The position numbers and the translations under genes are program-made. 19,175 nt of DNA from Candidatus Eisenbergiella stercorigallinarum (GTDB lineage Bacteria; Bacillota; Clostridia; Lachnospirales; Lachnospiraceae): contig DWUW01000081.1 in the NCBI GenBank assembly GCA_019120525.1, positions 1 through 19,175 on the forward strand. Reading direction: 5' to 3'. Below the pieces are notes generated by a model. That model had not been told where the DNA came from and searched no databases. It was given only the letters and a program-made list of their open reading frames with translations. Shown in pieces: positions 7,961 through 14,327 of this stretch (positions within the stretch are counted from its first letter, which is position 1; each line of letters opens with the position of its first letter).

Positions 7961-8260
7961 ATGGGACTTCTGGATTTTTTTAACAGGAAAAGCTCCAGCG
8001 AGGTGGCAAAGGACCGTCTGAAGCTGCTTCTGGTGTCTGACCGGGTCAGCTGTTCACCGGAAGTGATGGAAATGATCAAAAACGATATCATTGAAGTGAT
8101 CTCCAGATACATGGATATCGACGCCCAGGGGCTGGATATCCAGATCTCGGAATCCGATAAGGAGGCAGACGGCGGCGCCACGGGACCGGTGCTGTTTGCC
8201 AATATCCCGATCAGAGAGGTAAGGCATAACGCGGGAAAGAACCGGAAAAAGAAGGGATAG
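7961..8260 (+). CDS. minE: Cell division topological specificity factor MinE
   Basis: A 99-residue MinE that stimulates MinD ATPase and confines MinCD to the poles. It starts MGLLDFFNRKSSSEVAK, the membrane-binding amphipathic start. The MinD-contacting segment KDRLKLLLVSDRV follows, then the dimerising topological domain (MEMIKNDIIEVISRYMDID and GLDIQISE). A polar and basic tail ends it. The start is set by AAAGGGGGAG 9 bases before the ATG. Presence of MinE, rather than DivIVA/MinJ alone, implies an oscillating or gradient Min system. Last gene of the operon, followed by a terminator. Confidence 0.97.
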   Translation: MGLLDFFNRKSSSEVAKDRLKLLLVSDRVSCSPEVMEMIKNDIIEVISRYMDIDAQGLDIQISESDKEADGGATGPVLFANIPIREVRHNAGKNRKKKG

Positions 8261-8300
8261 GTGACGCAAGGGAACCGCCCCGTGCCCGGTTTTGAAAAGG

Positions 8301-8350
8301 CAGGCGTACGTTTCCGCTTTCAGGCGGACAGTACGCCTGTTTCTGTTTTC
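8301..8350 (+). terminator. Intrinsic terminator of minCDE
   Basis: CAGGCGTAC (8301-8309) pairs perfectly with GTACGCCTG (8331-8339). An inner stem TCCGC/GCGGA (8313-8317 with 8324-8328) sits inside, and TTTCTGTTTTC follows. A smaller AACCG/CGGTT hairpin (8273-8277 with 8287-8291) lies just upstream. Confidence 0.85.
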
Positions 8351-8366
8351 CGGAATAACAGCTGTG

Positions 8367-8382
8367 GCACCATATATTGACA
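8367..8382 (+). promoter_or_regulatory. NrdR-like box 1 upstream of nrdJ
   Basis: GCACCATATATTGACA fits the published NrdR box pattern acaCwATATATwGtgt in its ATATAT core and flanking C and G. The base after C is C instead of A/T. It overlaps the TTGACA -35 hexamer, so a bound repressor would block RNA polymerase. NrdR itself is not in the window. Confidence 0.75.
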
Positions 8383-8405
8383 GAAACCGATGTATACTAT
8401 ACCAT
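8377..8405 (+). promoter_or_regulatory. nrdJ promoter
   Basis: A perfect TTGACA (8377-8382) is followed at 17 bases by TACCAT (8400-8405), or at 15 bases by TATACC (8398-8403). Both are imperfect -10 elements, and which one is used cannot be decided by eye. Start of transcription is expected near 8411-8413, about 75 bases before nrdJ. The promoter lies between and under the two NrdR-like boxes. Confidence 0.6.
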
Positions 8406-8414
8406 ATATGGTGC
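8399..8414 (+). promoter_or_regulatory. NrdR-like box 2 upstream of nrdJ
   Basis: ATACCATATATGGTGC contains a perfect 12-base palindrome (8401-8412) and the NrdR core CxATATATxG. Its spacing from box 1 is exactly 32 bp, three helical turns, as known for tandem NrdR sites. It covers the -10 region. Together the boxes contain an 11-base perfect inverted repeat (8367-8377 with 8404-8414). Confidence 0.75.
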
Positions 8415-8486
8415 ACACACTGACAGATAGAGGGCATGGGCAATGCTGTCAGAATATACGGTCAGGAAAACGGGAGGCATGAGAAA

Positions 8487-10832
8487 ATGATGAATGTACG
8501 GAAACGGAGCGGAAAGGTGGTTCCCTTTGATGCAGGATTCATTTCGCGGGCGGTTTCCCTCGCTGCGGCAGCGGCGGGAGAACACAGCGAGGAAGGGATC
8601 GAGCGCATCACGGGAGCGGTGACGGAGAAGCTGCGCGCGAGAAAGGAAGAGATCTGGGATATCGAGACGATCCAGGATACGGTGGAGGAGACGCTGTTTG
8701 AGCAGAAGTATTATCAGACGGCGAAGGCCTATATCCGGTATCGCCTGGAGAAGGAAAAGGAACGGGCCGGCGGCGTGGAGAAGGAAGGACTTCTGACCCG
8801 TGAATTTTTAAGCCCCTACAAGCATGCGCCGAGTCCCATGGAGCAGCTCGGCGCGTTTGTGTATACGCGCACCTATTCCCGGTTCCTACCCCGGCTCGGG
8901 CGCAGGGAATTCTGGTGGGAGACCGTGCGGCGGGCGGTGGAGTACAACTGCTCCCTGGCGCCCACGTCCAGAGAGGAAGCGGAGAAGCTGTATGACAATA
9001 TTTACCACCTGCGCCAGTTCCTGTCCGGACGGACCCTGTGGGTAGGAGGGACGCCGGTGGCGGATCAGTACCCGATGGCGAACTATAACTGCGCCTTTAC
9101 CGTGATCGACAGTTTTTCTGCCTATCACGATCTGTTCTATCTGCTGATGGTGGGAAGCGGCGTGGGCGTGCGCGTGCTGAAGCAGGACGCCGAAAAGCTT
9201 CCTCCGGTGCGCACGGACCTGCGGATCCTGCACAAATCCTATGATCCGAAGCCGGCGGGGGAACGGCTGGAATATACGAATCTGACCTTCAGCAGGGACG
9301 TGGCAACCCTGACCATCGGAGATTCCAAGGAGGGCTGGGCGCAGGCGATCGCCCACTATTTTGACATCCTCACCAGCCGGGAATACCGGGGCATCGATTG
9401 TCTGGTCGTGGAATACGATTCCATCCGTCCCAAGGGAGAGCGGCTGAAAACCTTCGGCGGAACGGCCAGCGGCTACGGGTCCATGATGACCATGATCGAC
9501 AAGATCCATAAGGTGGTGGCGGCGGCCGGAAGCAGGGAAGGGGAAAAATGGGTGTCCTTAAAGCCCATCGACCTTCTGGACATCGCCAATATCATCGGGG
9601 AAAACGTGGTTTCCGGCGGCGTGCGCCGCACCTCGGAGATCGGCCTGATCGACGCGGACGACGAGACCTGCATCCAGGCCAAGAGCCATCTGTACCGCCA
9701 GGTAAACGGCAGATGGGAGATCGACAAAAATATCGCCCACCGGCAGATGAGCAACAATTCCATTTATTACCGCCATAAGCCCACAAGGGAAAAGCTGCAC
9801 TGGCACCTGCAGCAGATGCGCTATTCCGGAGAGCCCGGATGGATCAACGAGGAGGCGGGGGCGAAGCGCAGGCCCAATTTCAGCGGCTGCAATCCCTGCG
9901 GGGAGATCCTTCTGGACAGCCATGGCCTGTGCAATCTGACCACGCTGAACGTGATGGGCTTTGTGAAGGACGGCGCGCTGGATACGAAGGCGCTTCTGGA
10001 GGCCCAGAGACTGTCCGCCCGCGCCGGCTACCGCATGACCTGCAGGGAGCTGGAAATGTACAGCTGGAACGCCGTGCAGCAGAGAGACCGTCTGCTCGGC
10101 TGCTCCCTGACCGGCTGGCAGGATATGGTAAACGCCGTGAAGATGACGAGAGAGGAGCAAATCAGCCTTCTGGAGCAGCTTCGCGAGACCGCGCACCGGG
10201 CGGCAAAGGAGATCGCGGACCGGCTGGGCGGCGGGACGCCCCTTCTTGTCACAACCATCAAGCCGGAGGGGACGCTTTCCCTGCTTCCCACGGTTTCCAG
10301 CGGCGTGCATTATTCCCATTCGCCCTATTATATCCGCAGGATCCGCATCACCGCGACGGATCCGCTCTGCCGGGTGTGCGAGGACCTGGGCTATCCGGTG
10401 CTTCCGGAGGTGGGGCAGGACCCGGATGATCCTGTGACCAAGGTGGTGGAATTCCCGGTGAAGGCTCCTGACGGACGGGTGAAGGCGGACGTATCCGCGG
10501 TGGAGCAGCTGGAAAATTACAAAATGTTCATGCAGCACTATGTGGACCACAACTGTTCCATTACCGTCCATGTAAGGGATCATGAATGGGACGAGGTGGA
10601 GCAGTGGGTCTGGGACAATTGGGATGATGTGGTGGCCCTTTCCTTCCTGAGCTATGATGACAGCTTCTACGAGCTCCTGCCCTATGAGGCCATCGGCGAG
10701 GAGGAGTATGAGCGCCGCCGCGCGGCCATGCGTCCCTTCAATCCGTCCCTGCTTTCCCGTTACGAGCAGGACGAGACGGAGCTGGATATCGGGGACTCCG
10801 AGTGTGTAAACGGCGTGTGCCCGGTCCGCTGA
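8487..10832 (+). CDS. nrdJ: Adenosylcobalamin-dependent ribonucleoside-triphosphate reductase (class II) with N-terminal ATP-cone
   Basis: A 781-residue oxygen-independent ribonucleotide reductase that uses B12 to generate its thiyl radical and makes deoxynucleotides. Residues 3-92 form an ATP-cone (VRKRSGKVVPFD), the allosteric activity switch. The rest resembles the monomeric Lactobacillus enzyme: TRTYSRFLPRLGR, NYNCAFTVI (Cys202, redox cysteine), FGGTASG, NPCGEI (Cys471, thiyl radical site; Glu473), GLCNLTT (Cys482, second redox cysteine) and the C-terminal ECVNGVCPVR (Cys773/Cys778, thioredoxin shuttle). The 471-482 spacing equals 408-419 in the Lactobacillus protein. ATG 8487 is preferred over 8436 because GGGAGG (8472-8477) lies 9 bases upstream and the ATP-cone starts there. 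Likely NrdR-repressed. Confidence 0.96.
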   Translation: MMNVRKRSGKVVPFDAGFISRAVSLAAAAAGEHSEEGIERITGAVTEKLRARKEEIWDIETIQDTVEETLFEQKYYQTAKAYIRYRLEKEKERAGGVEKEGLLTREFLSPYKHAPSPMEQLGAFVYTRTYSRFLPRLGRREFWWETVRRAVEYNCSLAPTSREEAEKLYDNIYHLRQFLSGRTLWVGGTPVADQYPMANYNCAFTVIDSFSAYHDLFYLLMVGSGVGVRVLKQDAEKLPPVRTDLRILHKSYDPKPAGERLEYTNLTFSRDVATLTIGDSKEGWAQAIAHYFDILTSREYRGIDCLVVEYDSIRPKGERLKTFGGTASGYGSMMTMIDKIHKVVAAAGSREGEKWVSLKPIDLLDIANIIGENVVSGGVRRTSEIGLIDADDETCIQAKSHLYRQVNGRWEIDKNIAHRQMSNNSIYYRHKPTREKLHWHLQQMRYSGEPGWINEEAGAKRRPNFSGCNPCGEILLDSHGLCNLTTLNVMGFVKDGALDTKALLEAQRLSARAGYRMTCRELEMYSWNAVQQRDRLLGCSLTGWQDMVNAVKMTREEQISLLEQLRETAHRAAKEIADRLGGGTPLLVTTIKPEGTLSLLPTVSSGVHYSHSPYYIRRIRITATDPLCRVCEDLGYPVLPEVGQDPDDPVTKVVEFPVKAPDGRVKADVSAVEQLENYKMFMQHYVDHNCSITVHVRDHEWDEVEQWVWDNWDDVVALSFLSYDDSFYELLPYEAIGEEEYERRRAAMRPFNPSLLSRYEQDETELDIGDSECVNGVCPVR

Positions 10833-10874
10833 TGAAAAAAGAAACGGGGAGAACGGATGTGCGCTTTGCGCCGG

Positions 10875-10881
10875 AAGGAGG
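10875..10881 (+). promoter_or_regulatory. Ribosome binding site that selects a TTG start for the GH30 gene
   Basis: AAGGAGG ends seven bases before an in-frame TTG (10889). The in-frame ATG 10832 has no such site, and the next ATG, at 10904, is 22 bases away. This is the strongest Shine-Dalgarno match in this gap. Confidence 0.65.
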
Positions 10882-10888
10882 GAATGCT

Positions 10889-12238
10889 TTGAAACAGATT
10901 ATCATGGAATCCACGATCCTGAAGGGGATCGAGGTTACCGGAAAGCATTATGAGACCGGGCTGATCCCGGATGTAAAAAATTTTGAGATGGAGGTGGTCA
11001 ACCTCTATCCGCAGAAGACCTATCAGACGATAGAAGGCTTCGGCGCGGCCCTGACCGAGTCGGCGGGACATGCGTTAAGCCGCATGAGCCCGGAAAATTT
11101 TGACCGGGTGATGCAGGCCTGCTACGGGCCGGACGGCCTGGGCTATACCCTGGGCCGGGTGCACATGGACAGCTGCGATTTTTCTCTGGGAAATTACTGC
11201 GCGGTCAGCAGGCCGGACGATCCGGACTTCGGGGATTTCAGCCTGGAAAGGGACGCGCGCTACGTGCAGCCCCTGGTGAAGAAGGCCTTCGCCGCGGCCG
11301 GAAAGCCGGTCAGCCTGCTTCTGTCTCCCTGGTCCCCGCCGGCCTTCATGAAGGAGACGGGCGTAAGAAACGGAGGCGGCCATCTGAAGCCGGAGTGCTA
11401 TGCGGCCTATGCGTCCTACATCGTCAGATATCTGAAGGAATATGAAAAGGCCGGGATCTCCATCCGTTTCATGACCGTGCAGAACGAGCCTCTTGCCGTG
11501 CAGACCTGGGACTCCTGCGAATATTCGCCGGAGGAGGAGAAGAGCTTCCTGCGGGATCACCTGTATCCCGCCCTTCAGGCAAACGGCCTCGGCCATGTGG
11601 GCATCTATATCTGGGATCACAATAAGGAGCGGGTCTATGAGCGCGTGCGCGCCATCGTGGACGGGACCACGGAATCCATGATCGAGGGCGCGGCCTACCA
11701 CTGGTATACGGGGGATCATTTCGAGACGCTTTCCATGGTGCGGGAGGACTATCCCGGACTGAAGCTGATGCACAGCGAGGGCTGCGTGGAGCTTGCCCGC
11801 TTCGGGGAAAATGCCGGCGGGGATATGCTTCACGCGAAGAAGTACGCCCATGACATCATCGGCGACCTGAACCACGGCATGAACAGCTGGATCGACTGGA
11901 ACCTGGTCCTGGACGAGCAGGGAGGCCCGAACCATGTGGAGAATTACTGCGGCGCTCCGGTGATCTGCCATACCGACACCGATACGGTGGAGTATAAGCC
12001 CATGTTCCACGCCATCGGCCATTTCAGCCGGTTCATCCGGCCCGGCGCGGTGCGCATCGGCTGCTCCTCCTATTCCGCGGAAATAGAGGCCACGGCGGCC
12101 CGCAATCCGGACGGAAGCCTTGCGCTGGTGATGCTTCATACCGGAAAGGAGAGAAAGCCCGTGCAGCTTCGCGTGGAGGGAAAGACCGCCCGTCTGATGC
12201 TGCCCGCGGAAAGCATTTCCACGGCGGTGATCCGGTAA
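10889..12238 (+). CDS. Glycoside hydrolase family 30 (glucosylceramidase-like), cytoplasmic
   Basis: A 449-residue GH30 enzyme, a retaining beta-glycosidase. The TIM barrel starts with TIEGFGAALTESAGHAL, the family's N-terminal block. LLSPWSPPAFMK follows, then TVQNEPLAVQTWDSCEY with the acid/base Glu200, and LMHSEGC with the nucleophile Glu297. NSWIDWNLVLDEQGGPNHVENYC and a C-terminal beta-sandwich (AIGHFSRFIRPGAVRIG onward) complete it. No signal peptide is visible, so it probably acts on imported oligosaccharides or glycosides. The exact linkage (beta-glucoside, beta-xyloside or other) cannot be read. The TTG start at 10889 is chosen on its ribosome binding site; ATG 10832, overlapping the nrdJ stop, is the alternative. 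With no promoter seen in the 56-base gap, it is probably read through from nrdJ. Confidence 0.92.
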   Translation: MKQIIMESTILKGIEVTGKHYETGLIPDVKNFEMEVVNLYPQKTYQTIEGFGAALTESAGHALSRMSPENFDRVMQACYGPDGLGYTLGRVHMDSCDFSLGNYCAVSRPDDPDFGDFSLERDARYVQPLVKKAFAAAGKPVSLLLSPWSPPAFMKETGVRNGGGHLKPECYAAYASYIVRYLKEYEKAGISIRFMTVQNEPLAVQTWDSCEYSPEEEKSFLRDHLYPALQANGLGHVGIYIWDHNKERVYERVRAIVDGTTESMIEGAAYHWYTGDHFETLSMVREDYPGLKLMHSEGCVELARFGENAGGDMLHAKKYAHDIIGDLNHGMNSWIDWNLVLDEQGGPNHVENYCGAPVICHTDTDTVEYKPMFHAIGHFSRFIRPGAVRIGCSSYSAEIEATAARNPDGSLALVMLHTGKERKPVQLRVEGKTARLMLPAESISTAVIR

Positions 12239-12274
12239 GGGCGTGTTGTAATGATAAAAATCGGTCAATAATGA

Positions 12275-12303
12275 TGGAAATTTTTCTTCCCTCATGATAA
12301 AAT
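12275..12303 (+). promoter_or_regulatory. Promoter for the hydrogenase operon
   Basis: TGGAAA (12275-12280, four of six) is 17 bases from TAAAAT (12298-12303). The -10 carries the extended TGA immediately upstream (12295-12297). The predicted start is near 12310, just before the structured leader. Confidence 0.55.
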
Positions 12304-12312
12304 ATCGTAAAA

Positions 12313-12428
12313 AGGCAGAGAAAACTGACTTGTTCAGGCTTGCAGATGAAAAATATGCATAAAAGCCAGCGGACTCTGCCTCATTTTGTCCGTTCTGAAA
12401 AACAGCGAGGGGGTTCTCGGAAACGGAC
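12313..12428 (+). ncRNA. Candidate structured 5' leader RNA with two consecutive branched folds
   Basis: Fold 1: AGGCAGAG (12313-12320) pairs with CTCTGCCT (12374-12381). It encloses CTGA/TCAG (12325-12328 with 12334-12337) and GGCTT/AAGCC (12337-12341 with 12363-12367, sharing one base with the previous hairpin). Fold 2: GTCCGTT (12388-12394) pairs with AACGGAC (12422-12428). It encloses CTG/CAG (12395-12397 with 12403-12405) and CGAG/CTCG (12406-12409 with 12416-12419). Both resemble three-way junctions, as in many riboswitches. I do not recognise a known class. The region lies between a promoter and the hydrogenase genes, in a 238-base stretch with no credible gene. Pairings were found by eye without energy calculation. 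Confidence 0.45.
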
Positions 12429-12476
12429 GGGAGCGGAAACCATATTTTTCAGGGAAAGGAAGGGAAAACTGTTTTT

Positions 12477-14327
12477 ATGAGCCGATTGAAAATCAGTACG
12501 CCGGACCAGGCGCAGCTTACCGTGGAACGGCTGTACAAGGATCTGGAGCGTCACATCGTCGCCAGCCCGCCCGGACTGTGTCCAGTGGACCTGCAGCTTT
12601 CATTTCTGAAGCTGTGTCACGCGCAGACCTGCGGAAAATGCGTGCCCTGCCGGATCGGCCTGGGGCAGCTGCAGAATCTCCTGGAGCAGGTGCTTGACGG
12701 GACGGCGACCATGGATACGCTGGCTCTGATCGAGGAGACTGCGAACAACATCACGGATTCCGCCGACTGCGCCATCGGGTTTGAGGCCGCGCACATGGTG
12801 CTGGCCGGGCTGCAGGGGATCCGGGATGATTACATTTATCATATCGAGCATGGAAAATGCTCCTATTCCATCACCCAGCCGGTGCCCTGCGTGGCGCTGT
12901 GCCCGGCGGGGGTGGACATCCCGGGCTATATCGCGCTGGTGGGAGAGGAACGCTACGCGGACGCGGTGAAGCTGATCCGCAAGGACAATCCGTTCCCCAC
13001 AGCCTGCGCCCTGATCTGCGAGCATCCCTGCGAGGCGCGCTGCCGCAGGAACATGATCGACAGCTCCGTGAACATCCGGGGGCTGAAGCGCATGGCGGTG
13101 GACAACGCCAGGGCCAATACGGTGCCAGTCCCGGAAAAGGCGCCTTCCACGGGCAAGCGCATCGCCATTGCCGGCGGCGGGCCGGGCGGCCTTTCCGCGG
13201 CCTATTATCTGGAACTGATGGGGCATCATGCCGTGGTATTCGAGCAGAAGAGCCAGCTGGGCGGCATGCTCCGCTACGGCATTCCAAACTACCGTTTCCC
13301 AAGGGAGAGGCTGGATGAGGACATCGAAGCCATCCTTTCCACGGGAGTGGAGGTGCATACCGGGGTAAATATCGGAAACGGAGAAAACGATATTTCCCTG
13401 AGCCATTTAAGAGAGGAGTTTGACGCGGTCTATATCGCCATCGGCGCGCACGACGACAAGAAGATCGGCATCGAGGGAGAGGACGCCAAAGGCGTGATCT
13501 CCGCCGTGGAGATGCTTCGCAACATCGGAGACGGAAACCCGCCTGATTTTACCGGAAAGACGGTGATGGTGGTGGGCGGCGGCAACGTGGCCATGGACTG
13601 CACCCGTTCCGCCATCCGGCTGGGAGCGAAGAAGGTGGGGATCGCCTACCGCAGAAGACAGGACGACATGACGGCCCTTCCGGAGGAGGTGGAGGGCGCC
13701 ATCGCGGAGGGCGCGGAGCTTTACAGCCTGAAGGCGCCCGTGCGCATCGAAGCGGATGAAAACGGGAAGGTAGCCGCCCTCTGGGTACAGCCCCAGATCA
13801 TCGGTCCCATCGACGCCTGGGGACGGGCCCGTCCGGTAAAGGCGAAGATCAGCGAGCAGCGCATCCCCTGCGACATCGTGGTGGTGGCCGTGGGACAGGG
13901 CATCGAGTCCCGCCATTTTGAGGATTCCGGCGTTCCGGTAAAAAGAGGCGTCATCGAGGCGCTGGCGGAGAGCACGGTAAAGGACATTCCCGGCATCTTC
14001 GCGGGAGGCGACTGTGTGACCGGGCCCGCTACGGTCATCCGCGCCATCGCGGCCGGCAAGGTGGCGGCGGCCAACATCGACGAGTATCTGGGTTATCATC
14101 ACGTCATTTCCTGCGATGTGGAGATCCCGCAGGTCAATTACGCGGATAAGCATCCCTGCGGCCGCGTGAACATGTCCGAGCGGGAAGCGGGAGAGCGCAA
14201 ATGCGATTTCTGCGAGATCGAGCGCTGCATGACGAAGGAAGAAGCGGCGCAGGAGGCGGCCCGCTGCCTGCGGTGCGATCATTACGGATACGGAAATCTG
14301 AAAGGAGGCCGGGCGGCGATATGGTGA
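12477..14327 (+). CDS. NADPH/FAD oxidoreductase subunit of [FeFe]-hydrogenase (NuoF-type Fe-S segment fused to GltD-like domain)
   Basis: A 616-residue electron-transfer subunit. Residues 40-115 match only the C-terminal iron-sulfur part of NuoF/HydB, with CGKCVPCRIG (Cys52, 55, 58) and a distant Cys98. The FMN/NADH-binding part of NuoF is absent. Residues 136-606 are like the glutamate synthase small subunit. Two cluster motifs come first (PCVALCPAGVDIPGY and ACALICEHPCEARC), then the FAD loop AGGGPGGLSAAYYL (from 232). The second nucleotide site is VVGGGNVAMD (365-374), with YRRRQDDM downstream suggesting NADPH. A C-terminal FAD block follows (IFAGGDCVTGPATVIRA). A cysteine-rich tail (CDFCEIERC, CLRC) may hold another cluster. 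It overlaps hydA by seven bases, so the two form one complex. AAGGAAGGG precedes the start. No glutamate synthase large subunit is nearby. Confidence 0.9.
   Translation: MSRLKISTPDQAQLTVERLYKDLERHIVASPPGLCPVDLQLSFLKLCHAQTCGKCVPCRIGLGQLQNLLEQVLDGTATMDTLALIEETANNITDSADCAIGFEAAHMVLAGLQGIRDDYIYHIEHGKCSYSITQPVPCVALCPAGVDIPGYIALVGEERYADAVKLIRKDNPFPTACALICEHPCEARCRRNMIDSSVNIRGLKRMAVDNARANTVPVPEKAPSTGKRIAIAGGGPGGLSAAYYLELMGHHAVVFEQKSQLGGMLRYGIPNYRFPRERLDEDIEAILSTGVEVHTGVNIGNGENDISLSHLREEFDAVYIAIGAHDDKKIGIEGEDAKGVISAVEMLRNIGDGNPPDFTGKTVMVVGGGNVAMDCTRSAIRLGAKKVGIAYRRRQDDMTALPEEVEGAIAEGAELYSLKAPVRIEADENGKVAALWVQPQIIGPIDAWGRARPVKAKISEQRIPCDIVVVAVGQGIESRHFEDSGVPVKRGVIEALAESTVKDIPGIFAGGDCVTGPATVIRAIAAGKVAAANIDEYLGYHHVISCDVEIPQVNYADKHPCGRVNMSEREAGERKCDFCEIERCMTKEEAAQEAARCLRCDHYGYGNLKGGRAAIW

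Noticed and set aside
8393..8398. TATACT as the nrdJ -10 box
   Set aside because: Only 10 bases separate it from TTGACA, and nothing -35-like lies at 16-18 bases. The 15- or 17-base alternatives fit better.
11075..12295. Long minus-strand reading frame (406 codons) opposite the GH30 gene
   Set aside because: It is the mirror of a gene with both catalytic motifs intact. Its composition is that of an antisense shadow, and no ribosome binding site supports it.
12313..12381. Reading fold 1 as the terminator of the GH30 gene
   Set aside because: The loop between the main arms is 53 bases and only CATTTTG follows, not a real T-run. It also lies downstream of a promoter, which favours a leader role.
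12386..12697. Possible 103-codon + strand gene overlapping the hydrogenase leader and subunit gene
   Set aside because: Most of it overlaps the confirmed gene in another frame, the product shows no family features, and it would run through the predicted RNA folds.
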